From Mesorhizobium_K quangtriensis (GTDB taxonomy: Bacteria; Pseudomonadota; Alphaproteobacteria; Rhizobiales; Rhizobiaceae), in NCBI RefSeq assembly GCF_040081925.1, contig NZ_JBEBMF010000002.1:310001-374000 (forward strand): a stretch of DNA of 64,000 nt, in the 5' to 3' direction. A program made the translations under genes and the position numbers. Of this stretch, positions 25,963 to 35,215 are shown piece by piece (positions within the stretch are counted from its first letter, which is position 1; each line of letters opens with the position of its first letter). The notes below the pieces were generated by a model that saw only the letters and a list, made by a program, of their open reading frames with translations, had not been told where the DNA came from and searched no databases.

Positions 25963-27270
25963 ATGATCTCGCGCTATTCGCGACCCGACATGGTCGCCAT
26001 CTGGTCGCCCGAAACCCGCTTCCGCATCTGGTTCGAGATCGAGGCTCATGCCTGCGATGCTCTCGCCGAACTCGGCGTCATCCCGAAAGAAGCTGCCCGG
26101 ACGATCTGGGAACAGGGCGGCAAGGCTGAGTTCAATGTCGAACGCATCGATGAAATCGAGAGCGTCACCAAGCACGACGTCATCGCGTTCCTGACCCATC
26201 TTGCCGAATTTGTCGGCGAGGATTCGCGGTTCATCCATCAGGGGATGACATCGTCAGACGTGCTGGACACCACCTTCAACATCCAGTTGGTGCGCGCTGC
26301 AGACATCCTGCTTGCCGACCTCGACCGCGTGCTTGCAGCCCTAAGGAAGCGCGCCTTTGAGCACAAGGACACCGTCCGCATCGGGCGCAGCCACGGCATT
26401 CACGCCGAGCCAACTACGATGGGCCTGACCTTCGCCCGCTTTTATGCCGAGATGGACCGCAACCGCGCTCGCCTTGTCGCCGCGCGTGCCGAGGTGGCTA
26501 CCGGCGCTATCTCAGGCGCGGTGGGTACATTCGCCAATATCGATCCGCGTGTTGAAGAGCATGTCTGCGAGAAGCTCGGCCTGAAACCGGAACCGATCTC
26601 GACGCAGGTCATCCCGCGCGACCGTCATGCGATCTTCTTCGCGACGCTCGGCGTCATCGCTTCGTCGATCGAGAATGTCGCGATCGAAATCCGCCATATG
26701 CAGCGCACCGAGGTTCTGGAAGCCGAGGAGTTCTTCTCGCCGGGCCAGAAGGGTTCGTCGGCCATGCCGCACAAGCGCAACCCTGTGCTGACCGAAAACC
26801 TGACCGGCCTGGCGCGTCTCGTGCGTATGGCGGTCACCCCGGCGTTGGAGGATGTCGCGCTCTGGCACGAACGGGACATCTCGCATTCCAGCGTGGAACG
26901 CGGCATCGGGCCAGACACGACCATCCATCTCGATTTTGCTCTCAACCGGCTGGCGAGCGTGATCGAAAAGCTCGTCATCTATCCCGAAAACATGCTGCGA
27001 AACCTGAACAAGTTCCGCGGTCTCGTGCATTCCCAGCGTGTGCTGCTGGCGTTGACTCAAGCCGGCGTCAGCCGCGAGGACGCCTACCGTCTTGTACAGC
27101 GCAACGCCATGAAGGTGTGGGAACAGGGGGCGGATTTCCTCGAGGAGCTTCTCGGGGACCCGGAAGTCACGGCTGCCTTGTCCGAGGCCGAAATCCGCGA
27201 GAAATTCGATCTCGGCTACCACACCAAGCATGTCGACACGATCTTCCGGCGCGTATTCGGGGAAGCCTGA
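25963..27270 (+). CDS. purB: Adenylosuccinate lyase
   Basis: A 435-aa enzyme of the fumarase/aspartase superfamily. It catalyses two steps of purine synthesis: SAICAR to AICAR plus fumarate, and adenylosuccinate to AMP plus fumarate. The signature SSAMPHKRNP near residues 264-273 is present, as are the catalytic histidine regions TSSDVLDT and RSHGIHAEPTT. Length equals the short, Bacillus-like PurB class. AGGAAAG precedes ATG 25963. Its last base is shared with the next gene's start (TGATG), so the hydrolase is translated with it. Confidence 0.96.
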   Translation: MISRYSRPDMVAIWSPETRFRIWFEIEAHACDALAELGVIPKEAARTIWEQGGKAEFNVERIDEIESVTKHDVIAFLTHLAEFVGEDSRFIHQGMTSSDVLDTTFNIQLVRAADILLADLDRVLAALRKRAFEHKDTVRIGRSHGIHAEPTTMGLTFARFYAEMDRNRARLVAARAEVATGAISGAVGTFANIDPRVEEHVCEKLGLKPEPISTQVIPRDRHAIFFATLGVIASSIENVAIEIRHMQRTEVLEAEEFFSPGQKGSSAMPHKRNPVLTENLTGLARLVRMAVTPALEDVALWHERDISHSSVERGIGPDTTIHLDFALNRLASVIEKLVIYPENMLRNLNKFRGLVHSQRVLLALTQAGVSREDAYRLVQRNAMKVWEQGADFLEELLGDPEVTAALSEAEIREKFDLGYHTKHVDTIFRRVFGEA

Positions 27271-27842
27271 TGATATCGGTCGCCGGTGATTTCGACTTTC
27301 TGGTTGTGCCGGGCCGGGGCAACTCGAAGCCTGACCACTGGATGGCGCACTGGTGCCGCGCGTTTCCCAATTCGTCGCGCGTGCTTCAGGCGAACTGGGA
27401 CAAGCCGGAGCCTGGCGACTGGATCGCCCGGCTTGACGCAGCCGTCATGGTGGCTCCGCGCAAGGTCGTGATCCTCGCGCATTCTCTTTCCGTTGCGACC
27501 ACAGTGAAATGGGCAGCGCAAACGAACGAAAACCAGCGCGCCAAGGTTTTGGCGGCCTTTCTGGTCGCCGCCACCAATGTCGAGGACCCCGACCCGTCTT
27601 TCGACCTCGTGCGGCCGTTCGCCCCTATGCCCTTGCAACCCCTGCCTTTTCCCACCCTGGTCGTCGCCAGCCGGACGGACCCGCGCGTGAGTTTCGAGAA
27701 GGCGCAGGCGTTCGCCACCGCGTGGGGCTCGGATATCGCCGACGCCGGCGATCTCGGGCATATGGGAAACGAAGCGAAGCTCGGGCTCTGGCCGGACGGC
27801 CTTCTCCTGCTTGGCCGGCTGCTGGAAAAAGCTGGCGCATAA
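27270..27842 (+). CDS. RBBP9/YdeN-type alpha/beta hydrolase
   Basis: A 190-aa serine hydrolase of the RBBP9/YdeN family. FLVVPGRGNSKPDHW is the family opening. The nucleophile is the serine in ILAHSLSVAT near residue 73. The acid lies in ASRTDPRVSFEKA and the histidine in DLGHMGN near residue 166. The biochemical substrate is not known for the bacterial members. It is coupled to purB by a 1-nt overlap. Confidence 0.85.
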   Translation: MISVAGDFDFLVVPGRGNSKPDHWMAHWCRAFPNSSRVLQANWDKPEPGDWIARLDAAVMVAPRKVVILAHSLSVATTVKWAAQTNENQRAKVLAAFLVAATNVEDPDPSFDLVRPFAPMPLQPLPFPTLVVASRTDPRVSFEKAQAFATAWGSDIADAGDLGHMGNEAKLGLWPDGLLLLGRLLEKAGA

Positions 27843-27982
27843 TATCTTGCAGTGCAGCAATCATCTAACCGTTTGAAATAGAAAACCATTTCAGTTTCCC
27901 TCTCGCATTTGCGAAAAAGCTGTTTTACTGAACGGCAAAATAGCGCTTCTATCCGCGCGACGCAGGCACTGGGAGGGCCGCA

Positions 27983-29461
27983 ATGACCATCTGGAAATCC
28001 GTTTTCGCCGCAGCGCTCATGGCGCTCGCCTCAGGCACGGCTCACGCGGCCCGCACCGATCTCGTGCTTGGCATTCCTCTGGAGCCTCCGCATCTCGACC
28101 CGACAGCCGGCGCGGCAGCCGCAATCGACGAGGTGCTTTACGCGAATGTGTTCGAGGGGCTCACCCGAATCGGCTCGCGCGGCGAAGTGCTGCCGGCGCT
28201 GGCCGAGAGTTGGATGATATCTGACGACGGCAAGACCTACACCTTCAAGCTGAGGACAGGCGCCAAATTCCACGACGGCACGGATTTCGACGCGAACGAC
28301 GTGAAATTTTCGCTGGACCGGGCGCGCGCCGACGACTCGACTAACGCGCAAAAAGGCCTGTTTGCCGCGATCGATACCGCGGACGTAGTTGATCCTGCGA
28401 CCCTCAGGGTTACCCTGAAAAACCCTCAAGGGTCGTTCCTCTACAATCTCGGCTGGGGCGACGCGGTCATCGTCGCGCCGGAATCTGCCGAGACCAACAA
28501 GGAAAAGCCTGTGGGAACCGGACCTTTCAGGTTCGACCGCTGGGCCAAGGGTTCGTCGATTACGCTGGTCAAGGCCGACAGCTACTGGGGCGAGCCCGTC
28601 GCGCTGGACCGGGCGGAGTTCCGCATCATTCCGGACGCCGCCGCAGCGGTGCCGGCGCTGCTGTCCGGCGACGTGCAGGCGCTGCCCAACTATCAGCTCG
28701 GCGATGCCCTTCCGCAGGTCGAATCCGACCCGCGCTTCAAGGTGGTGATCGGCTCAACGGAGGGCGAGACGATCCTTGCCATCAACAACAAGAAGCCGCC
28801 GTTTGATCAGTTGAAGGTTAGGCAGGCCATCGCGCATGTCATCGACAGGAAGGCCATCATCGACGGAGCATCAGGCGGATATGGCGTGCCGATCGGCTCG
28901 CACTTCTCGCCGGCCAACGAGGCCTATATCGACCTGACGGGAACCTACGCGTACGATCCCGCGAAAGCCAGGGAACTGCTGACCGAAGCCGGCTTTCCGA
29001 ATGGTTTCAAGACCACTCTGAAGCTGCCGCCCGTGGGCTACGCCCGAGACGGCGGCCAGATCATCGCGTCTGAATTGCGCGGCATCGGCATCGACGCCGA
29101 AATCATTCCCGTCGAGTGGGCCGATTGGCTGAAGCAGGTCTTCACCGAGAAGGACTACGACCTCTCCATCGTCTCCCACACGGAGCCGAACGACATCGAT
29201 ATCTATGCTCGCAAGGACTACTACTTCAACTACGATAATCCCGCCTTCGACAAGGTGCTCGAGGAGCTGCATCTCACCTCCGACGGGGCCAAGCGGAAGG
29301 AACTCTACGGGACTGCCCAGAAAATCCTCGCCGACGATGCGGTGAACGGTTTCCTGTTCGAGTTGCCCAAGATCGGCATCTGGGATGCCAAGGTCGAGGG
29401 CCTCTGGGAAAACTCCCCTATCCAGGCGAACGACCTGACCAAGGTCAGGTGGGCGGACTAG
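27983..29461 (+). CDS. Dipeptide-type ABC transporter substrate-binding protein
   Basis: A 492-aa periplasmic solute-binding protein of family 5 (DppA/OppA/NikA). The signal peptide is residues 1-22 (ALMALASGTAHA). The mature protein starts with RTDLVLGIPLEPPHLDPT and has the family core YTFKLRTGAKFHDGTDFDANDVKFSLDR. GGGAGGG precedes ATG 27983. It heads a four-gene transporter operon. Whether it carries peptides, opines or another compound is not evident. Confidence 0.92.
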   Translation: MTIWKSVFAAALMALASGTAHAARTDLVLGIPLEPPHLDPTAGAAAAIDEVLYANVFEGLTRIGSRGEVLPALAESWMISDDGKTYTFKLRTGAKFHDGTDFDANDVKFSLDRARADDSTNAQKGLFAAIDTADVVDPATLRVTLKNPQGSFLYNLGWGDAVIVAPESAETNKEKPVGTGPFRFDRWAKGSSITLVKADSYWGEPVALDRAEFRIIPDAAAAVPALLSGDVQALPNYQLGDALPQVESDPRFKVVIGSTEGETILAINNKKPPFDQLKVRQAIAHVIDRKAIIDGASGGYGVPIGSHFSPANEAYIDLTGTYAYDPAKARELLTEAGFPNGFKTTLKLPPVGYARDGGQIIASELRGIGIDAEIIPVEWADWLKQVFTEKDYDLSIVSHTEPNDIDIYARKDYYFNYDNPAFDKVLEELHLTSDGAKRKELYGTAQKILADDAVNGFLFELPKIGIWDAKVEGLWENSPIQANDLTKVRWAD

Positions 29462-29494
29462 GCCAATCGGTACTCGCAGAGACCGGACGGCTGG

Positions 29495-29519
29495 GCTAAA
29501 GATGGCGGTCGTCTTTAGC
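29495..29519 (+). promoter_or_regulatory. Intercistronic hairpin after the binding-protein gene
   Basis: An 8-bp inverted repeat, GCTAAAGA at 29495-29502 with TCTTTAGC at 29512-29519, sits in the 78-bp gap before the permease. Such hairpins often stabilise the upstream mRNA part, so that binding protein is made in excess over the membrane parts. Confidence 0.5.
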
Positions 29520-29539
29520 TCGGCGGGTAAAGCATCGGG

Positions 29540-30487
29540 ATGACCGCTTATCTCCTGCGCCGTATCGTTTCCGGCCTCGTCACGCTGGTCGTGGCGTCAA
29601 TTGTGGTCTTCTCGGTGCTGGAAGTCATTCCGGGCGACCCGGCGCGGCTGATGCTCGGCATGAACGCCACCGACGATGCCGTCCAGGCGCTTCGCGTCCA
29701 GATGGGGCTCGATCAGGGTTTCCTTATCAGGTATTTCCACTGGACGGGCGGCCTGCTCACGCTCGATTTCGGCAAGTCCTATACCTATTCCGTTCCCGTG
29801 GGCGAACTGATCGCCGAACGGGTCACAGTCTCGCTGCCGCTCGCTCTGATCGCTCTGGCGCTTTCGACGGCAATAGCCATTCCGGTCGGGGTCTTCGCGG
29901 CCGCACGGCGGGGCAAGCCGGCGGACACGATCTCCATGGCCGTCGCGCAGGTAGGCGTCGCGATCCCGAATTTCTGGTTCGCCCTGTTGCTCGTCTATTT
30001 ATTCGCCGTGTGGCTGCAACTGGTGCCGGCCGGTGGCTTCCCCGGCTGGCAGGCTGGCATCGGGCCGGCATTGAAGGCGCTCATCCTGCCGGCCATCGCG
30101 CTTGCGTTGCCGCAGGCGGCAATCCTGGCACGTGTGTCGCGTTCGGCCCTGATCGAAGTGCTCGGCGAAGATTTCATCCGCATGGCGCGCGCCAAGGGCC
30201 TGTCGCGCAATGCGGCGCTCTGGCGACATGCGCTGCGCAATGCCATGCTTCCCGTCCTGACCATCCTCGGGCTGCAATTCGCCTTCCTGCTTGCCGGCAC
30301 GGTCATCATCGAAAACGTCTTCTACCTGCCCGGTGTGGGGCGGCTGGTCGTCCAGGCCATCAACCAGCGCGACCTAATAGTGGTCGAAAGCGTCGTCATG
30401 CTGCTCGTCGCGAGCGTCATCCTCATTAATCTGCTCGTCGACATGGCCTATGCCGTCGTCGACCCTCGCCTGAGAACACGCGCGTGA
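29540..30487 (+). CDS. ABC transporter permease, DppB type
   Basis: A 315-aa inner-membrane permease with six hydrophobic segments. The amino end (YLLRRIVSGLVTLVVASIVVF) is the DppB pattern. The ATPase-contact loop is EDFIRMARAKGLSR near residue 212. It pairs with the DppC-type permease that overlaps it by 4 nt (GTGA). Confidence 0.93.
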   Translation: MTAYLLRRIVSGLVTLVVASIVVFSVLEVIPGDPARLMLGMNATDDAVQALRVQMGLDQGFLIRYFHWTGGLLTLDFGKSYTYSVPVGELIAERVTVSLPLALIALALSTAIAIPVGVFAAARRGKPADTISMAVAQVGVAIPNFWFALLLVYLFAVWLQLVPAGGFPGWQAGIGPALKALILPAIALALPQAAILARVSRSALIEVLGEDFIRMARAKGLSRNAALWRHALRNAMLPVLTILGLQFAFLLAGTVIIENVFYLPGVGRLVVQAINQRDLIVVESVVMLLVASVILINLLVDMAYAVVDPRLRTRA

Positions 30488-31344
30488 GCGAAACGGCGAC
30501 ACACCGGGAACGCGGCTTCCTCAGGGAGGCCTTCGCAAATCGCTCCTTCGCGACCGGCACAATCATCACCACGCTGATTGTAGCCATGGCGCTCCTTTCG
30601 TTTTTCTGGACGCCCTACGACGTGACCAAGCTGGTGGTGGCCGACCGGATGCTACCGCCATCATGGGATCATATCCTCGGAACCGACCAGTTCGGTCGCG
30701 ATGTGTTGTCGATGATCATGGTCGGAGCACGCAACTCGATCGCCGTCGCGCTTGTCGCGGTCGGCATCGGCATGGGCATCGGTGTACCGCTCGGCTGCTG
30801 GGCGGCTGCAAAGGGTGGCTACATCGACGACGCGCTCATGAGGGCGAATGATGTCGTCTTCGCCTTCCCGGCCCTGCTCTCGGCGATCATGATTACTGCG
30901 GTTTTCGGGCCGGGCGCGATCAACGCCATCATTGCGATCGGCATCTTCAACATCCCGGTATTCGCCCGCGTGGCACGCGCAGGCGCGCTTTCCATCCGGC
31001 CGCGCGAATTCGTGCTGGCCGCCCGCGCCGCCGGTAAAGGACCCATGCTGATCACGATCGAGCACATCCTGCCGAACATCACCACGCTGCTGCTGGTTCA
31101 GGGGACAATCCAGTTCGCGCTTGGTATCCTCGCGGAGGCCAGCCTGTCCTACCTTGGGCTGGGTGCGCAGCCCCCCATGCCGAGTTGGGGGCGGATGCTG
31201 TTCGACGCACAGACCCGCATGGTGGTTGCACCTCACCTTGCCATCGCGCCCGGCATGGCAATCGTCTTCACCGTTCTCGGCCTCAATCTAATCGGCGACG
31301 GCCTCGCCGACTTGCTCGACCCCAAGCTTAGGCGGCGGCGATGA
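30484..31344 (+). CDS. ABC transporter permease, DppC type
   Basis: A 286-aa second permease. The family motif HILGTDQFGRDVLS lies near residues 61-74, and the ATPase-contact loop EFVLAARAAGKGP near 174-186. It has five to six membrane segments. It begins at GTG 30484 overlapping dppB-like, and its end overlaps the ATPase gene by 4 nt. Confidence 0.93.
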   Translation: MSETATHRERGFLREAFANRSFATGTIITTLIVAMALLSFFWTPYDVTKLVVADRMLPPSWDHILGTDQFGRDVLSMIMVGARNSIAVALVAVGIGMGIGVPLGCWAAAKGGYIDDALMRANDVVFAFPALLSAIMITAVFGPGAINAIIAIGIFNIPVFARVARAGALSIRPREFVLAARAAGKGPMLITIEHILPNITTLLLVQGTIQFALGILAEASLSYLGLGAQPPMPSWGRMLFDAQTRMVVAPHLAIAPGMAIVFTVLGLNLIGDGLADLLDPKLRRRR

Positions 31345-32981
31345 GCCTGCTCGAAATCGAGAACCTGAAGCTCGACATCGGCGGCACGCCGATCCTGAAA
31401 GGAATCGAACTGAAGATAGAGGCCGGTGAAATCATGGGGCTGGTTGGCGAATCCGGCTCCGGAAAGTCGATGACGGCGCTTTCCGTCATGCGGCTGCTGC
31501 CGGAATTCGCCGCGCTTTCCGGCAGAATCGGTTTCAATGGTCTGGACCTTGTGAAGGCATCCGAGGAGGACATGTGCGCGTTGCGTGGCGATGACATCGG
31601 CATGGTCTTTCAGGAGCCGATGACTGCGCTGAACCCGCTTAAGACGATCGGCGAACAGGTCGCGGAGGGCATCCGGCTGCACACCGGCGCCAATCGGACG
31701 GATGCGGAGGGGCAAGCCCGTGTGATGCTCCAGCGGGTCGGCCTGCCGCCCGAAAAATTTGCGCTCAGCCGCTATCCGCACGAGCTTTCCGGCGGGCAAC
31801 GGCAACGGGTCGTGATCGCGATCGCCTGCGCGTTGAAACCGAAGCTGCTGATCGCCGACGAACCGACGACGGCGCTGGACGTGGTGCTGCAAGCACAGAT
31901 CCTCGACCTCCTGCGCGAGCTGGTGAATGAAAACCGGATGGGTATGCTGCTCATCTCGCACGACCTCGCGGTCGCAACGGAGATGGCCGATCGGATCACA
32001 ATCCTGCGCGGCGGCGAAGTGATGGAGACGGGCGACACCGCGCAAACGCTCTCGGCGCAGGTTCGTCCCTATACGCGCCAACTCACGCAGGCATCTCTTC
32101 ATGTTCCTGAGCGGCACAAGCGCGTTTCGGCCACCACCTCCTCCAGCAACGAAAGCAAACCTCCCCTGCTTTCGGTCAAGAACGTCACGAAGGACTATCC
32201 CGGCCGCCGCGCGTCTCTGTTCGAAAAGCCGCAAACCTTCCGCGCGGTCGACAATGTCTCCTTCACCCTCGGCGAAGGGCGCTCCGTTGCGCTCGTCGGA
32301 CGATCCGGCTGCGGAAAGTCCACCCTCGCCCGCGTGATCCTGGCGCTGGAAAAGTCGACATCCGGATCGGTCGCGTTCAGAGGCGAAGTAGTGACCGGTC
32401 GCGACGAGGCCGCGCTGAGGTCGGCCCGGCGCGACATGCAGGTCGTCTTCCAGGACCCCTACGGATCGTTCAATCCGCGCCGGACAGTCGAATGGCTGGT
32501 GGCCGAGCCGCTGCACCTGCTCGACAAGAAGCCGGGCAAGGCAGAACGGCGCGAGTTGATCGAGCACGCGTTGCACGAAGTCGGACTGCAGCCATCCGAC
32601 ATGCACAAATACCCGCACGAATTTTCCGGCGGACAAAGGCAACGCATCTCGATTGCGCGCGCGATCATTACCCGGCCAAAACTGGTAGTCGCGGACGAAC
32701 CTGTCTCCGCGCTCGACGTCTCCATTCGCGCGCAGATCCTCGACCTCTTCGCCCATCTGAACCAGAAGCTCGGCGTCGCCTACATTTTCATCACCCACGA
32801 TCTAACCGTCGCAAGGGCGATCACCGACGAGGTGATGGTCATGCACGAGGGCAGGATCGTCGAGACTGGAAAGACGGAGGAAGTGCTTTCGCATCCGCAG
32901 TCTGACGCGGCGAGGATGCTGGTTGAAGCAGCGCCGGACTTGCATCTCGCCCTCGCGAAGAAGATGCAGGAACAGGGCTAA
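31341..32981 (+). CDS. ABC transporter ATP-binding protein with two fused ATPase domains
   Basis: A 546-aa protein with both ATPases of the transporter in one chain, as in YejF or GsiA. Domain 1 has Walker A GESGSGKSM near residue 36, signature LSGGQRQR near 152 and Walker B LLIADEPT. Domain 2 has Walker A GRSGCGKSTL near 319, signature FSGGQRQR near 428 and Walker B LVVADEPVSALDVS. Each domain carries an oligopeptide-type carboxyl extension. It powers the transporter encoded just upstream and is the operon's last gene. Confidence 0.94.
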   Translation: MSLLEIENLKLDIGGTPILKGIELKIEAGEIMGLVGESGSGKSMTALSVMRLLPEFAALSGRIGFNGLDLVKASEEDMCALRGDDIGMVFQEPMTALNPLKTIGEQVAEGIRLHTGANRTDAEGQARVMLQRVGLPPEKFALSRYPHELSGGQRQRVVIAIACALKPKLLIADEPTTALDVVLQAQILDLLRELVNENRMGMLLISHDLAVATEMADRITILRGGEVMETGDTAQTLSAQVRPYTRQLTQASLHVPERHKRVSATTSSSNESKPPLLSVKNVTKDYPGRRASLFEKPQTFRAVDNVSFTLGEGRSVALVGRSGCGKSTLARVILALEKSTSGSVAFRGEVVTGRDEAALRSARRDMQVVFQDPYGSFNPRRTVEWLVAEPLHLLDKKPGKAERRELIEHALHEVGLQPSDMHKYPHEFSGGQRQRISIARAIITRPKLVVADEPVSALDVSIRAQILDLFAHLNQKLGVAYIFITHDLTVARAITDEVMVMHEGRIVETGKTEEVLSHPQSDAARMLVEAAPDLHLALAKKMQEQG

Positions 32982-33046
32982 GGGATTCAGATGACTCGCA
33001 AACATGTGGACAGGATAATGCCGTCCGCGTGCCCGTGAACGAAAAT

Positions 33047-33066
33047 GCCCGCCCTTGCGGGCGGGC
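33047..33066 (-). terminator. Terminator of the serS-surE-pcm-nlpD transcript
   Basis: A perfect 8-bp stem, GCCCGCCC at 33047-33054 with its complement at 33059-33066, around a 4-nt loop. On the minus strand it is followed by ATTTTC. It lies 53 bp past the nlpD-like stop. Confidence 0.6.
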
Positions 33067-33073
33067 GTAAGGT

Positions 33074-33120
33074 GCGGGCCAGACTGGAGGTCAGGCGGCC
33101 CGCGCTATTTTTCTGGTTTT
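33074..33120 (+). terminator. Terminator of the dipeptide-type ABC operon
   Basis: GCGGGCC at 33074-33080 pairs with GGCCCGC at 33097-33103 and is followed by a T-rich run (ATTTTTCTGGTTTTATT) on the plus strand. It overlaps the end of the convergent nlpD-like gene by only a couple of bases. Confidence 0.6.
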
Positions 33121-34441
33121 ATTCCAGATAGGTCGAAGGGTCGACCGGCGCCGAATTCTTGCGGACTTCGAAGTGAAGCTTCGGAGCATCCGTCTGACCG
33201 CTCATGCCGGAGACCGCGATCTCCTGCCCACGCTTGACCTTGTCGCCGCGCTGGACCTTGAGCGCGCTGGCGTGGCCGTAGACCGTGACAAGCCCGTCCT
33301 CGTGGCGCACCAGCACGGTGTTGCCGAACTCCTTGAGGCCGTCGCCGGCGTAGATGACGACGCCGTTTTCGGCAGCCTTCACCGAGGTGCCTTCGGGAAC
33401 CGAGATGTCAATGCCGTCGCTCGTCTTGCCGCCGCCCTTGCCGAACTGCGAAATCACGCGGCCACGAACCGGCCAGCGCATGCGGCCGATGCCGGTTGCG
33501 TCGGGAGCCGTCTCGCTGGCCTCGTCGATGACCTTCTCGGTTTTCTTGGGCGGCGTGTAGGCAGCGACCTGCTCGCTCTTCTCAGGCTGCTTGGGTGCAG
33601 CCGGAGCCGAAGCGGTCTTCGTCGGTGCGGTTGCAGCGTCCGTTTTGGTAGGCGTGGCCGGAGCCGCGGAAGCAACCTGCACGGAACCGCCCGAACCCGG
33701 AATCTTCAGCGTCTGGCCGATGCGGATGGCCTCGTCCGACAGACCATTGGCCTGTTTGATGGCGGACACGCTCGCACCCGTCCGGCTGGCGATACGCGAG
33801 AGCGTGTCGCCTTCCTGCACCTTGTAGGTGCCGGCAGCCACGGTCTTTGCGGTTTCCGTGGCCTTTGTCGGGGCAAGGGCCGCCGTCTGTGTAGCGATCT
33901 CGGAGGAAGCACCGGGAATGAGGATTTTCGAGCCGGAGCGAAGGTTGTCCGACGGCGACATGCCGTTGGCGCGCATGATCGTGTCAGCCGGGACGCCGTA
34001 GCGGCGGGCAAGGCCGTAAACCGTGTCGCCGGCCTGGACCGTCACACGGGTCCCTGCCCCGTTGCCGTTCACGCTGGCCTGCTGCTGCGCCATGGTGCCG
34101 CCAGACGTTTCGGCAAGCGGGATGGACGCGGTCTGGGTCGGCTGTGGAGCCGAAGCGCCGGTGGGGGGAGCGAGTTCGCTGCGGGTGACGCCGCCACTGG
34201 CTGGTGCCGCCTGCGAGCCGATATAGCCCTGATTGTCGTAGTTGCCGGCCGGCTGCGCACCGGTGGTGTCGCCGCTCGGCCGGATGATCTCACGCTGATT
34301 GGGCGTCGTGGAGGCGGTCATGAAATCGTCGGTTCCGCCGAACCGGGCGGAGGAGCACCCTGCGGAAATACCCGCCAGAAGGAGAACCGCCACCCCCTGC
34401 GACAGCCTCAGTCCGTTCCGCTTCAAAACTCTGACCTGCAT
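33119..34441 (-). CDS. nlpD: LysM and degenerate LytM (M23) lipoprotein, NlpD/DipM-like amidase activator
   Basis: A 440-aa envelope protein. A lipoprotein-like signal ends LLLAGISAGC with C29 as the likely lipidated residue. Two LysM domains follow, each with a YxVxxGDT opening (VQAGDTVYGLARRYG near 140 and VQEGDTLSRIASRTG near 210), then a low-complexity T/A/P linker and a carboxyl M23 domain. The domain lacks two zinc ligands: the usual HxGxD start is SDGID, and the usual HLHFE is KLHFE. It should therefore activate cell-wall amidases rather than cut peptidoglycan itself. It is the last gene of the serS block. Confidence 0.85.
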   Translation of the reverse strand: MQVRVLKRNGLRLSQGVAVLLLAGISAGCSSARFGGTDDFMTASTTPNQREIIRPSGDTTGAQPAGNYDNQGYIGSQAAPASGGVTRSELAPPTGASAPQPTQTASIPLAETSGGTMAQQQASVNGNGAGTRVTVQAGDTVYGLARRYGVPADTIMRANGMSPSDNLRSGSKILIPGASSEIATQTAALAPTKATETAKTVAAGTYKVQEGDTLSRIASRTGASVSAIKQANGLSDEAIRIGQTLKIPGSGGSVQVASAAPATPTKTDAATAPTKTASAPAAPKQPEKSEQVAAYTPPKKTEKVIDEASETAPDATGIGRMRWPVRGRVISQFGKGGGKTSDGIDISVPEGTSVKAAENGVVIYAGDGLKEFGNTVLVRHEDGLVTVYGHASALKVQRGDKVKRGQEIAVSGMSGQTDAPKLHFEVRKNSAPVDPSTYLE

Positions 34442-34546
34442 GGCAAAACCCGCGCACACTCGAACACAACTGACTCAATAAAAGCGCGTTAATCTTACCG
34501 GCCGGTTAAACCTCCCTCATTTGAAGCGGAATTTATTCAGTTTCGT

Positions 34547-35215
34547 TCAAATCGCGGCGGCGACGCCCCGCATTATGGGCTGGAGGCGCACTGTGCCGAC
34601 GTCCTCGCGTTCGAATCGACTGCCCGTCTTGGTCAGCTTGGCGAGAGTCTGCGGCTGCTCTTCCGGACCGATTGGTGCAATCATCACGCCGTTGGAGGCA
34701 AGCTGCTCCACAAAATTGCGCGGCATGCTGTCGAAAGCCGCCCAGACCACGATGCGGTCGAACGGCCCCTCGGAAGCAAGCCCCTGCGATCCATCGGCCT
34801 GCCGGACGAACGCATTTGTTATCCCGAGCGTCTCGAACCGCTGCCGCGCCAAGCCGGTCAGGGTCTTGTAGCGTTCAACCGTCAGGACACGCGCCGCGAG
34901 CCTGGACATGACGGAGGCCGTGAAGCCCGACCCGGTACCAACCTCAAGCACACGGTGGCCGGGCTCGATGGCGAGCGCCGAAATGATCTGCGCCTGAAGG
35001 TCCGGCCCTTCGACCGCCTCGCCGCACTCGATCGGGATCATACCCTCGCTCCAGGCGACGGACTGCCAGCGTTCCGGAACGAAAAGATGGCGCGGCGTCG
35101 CCTCGAAAGCCGACACGAGGTCCTTTGCAACGATACCCTTGCCGCGCAGGCGCAAAAGAAAAGACGCGAACGCCTCGCGCTGGTTGGGGGCTTCGGTCGC
35201 GGCTGCGTCGTTCAT
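34547..35215 (-). CDS. pcm: Protein-L-isoaspartate O-methyltransferase
   Basis: A 222-aa methyltransferase that repairs isoaspartyl damage in proteins using S-adenosylmethionine. The SAM motif VLEVGTGSGFTASVMSRLA (near residues 90-108) and the post-motif VLTVERYKTL are typical. The family start region (FVPERWQSVAWSEGMIPI) is present, although the usual ISQP has become an ECGE-type sequence, a diverged substrate loop. It overlaps surE by 4 nt (ATGA). The surE-pcm pairing is conserved across proteobacteria. Confidence 0.92.
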   Translation of the reverse strand: MNDAAATEAPNQREAFASFLLRLRGKGIVAKDLVSAFEATPRHLFVPERWQSVAWSEGMIPIECGEAVEGPDLQAQIISALAIEPGHRVLEVGTGSGFTASVMSRLAARVLTVERYKTLTGLARQRFETLGITNAFVRQADGSQGLASEGPFDRIVVWAAFDSMPRNFVEQLASNGVMIAPIGPEEQPQTLAKLTKTGSRFEREDVGTVRLQPIMRGVAAAI

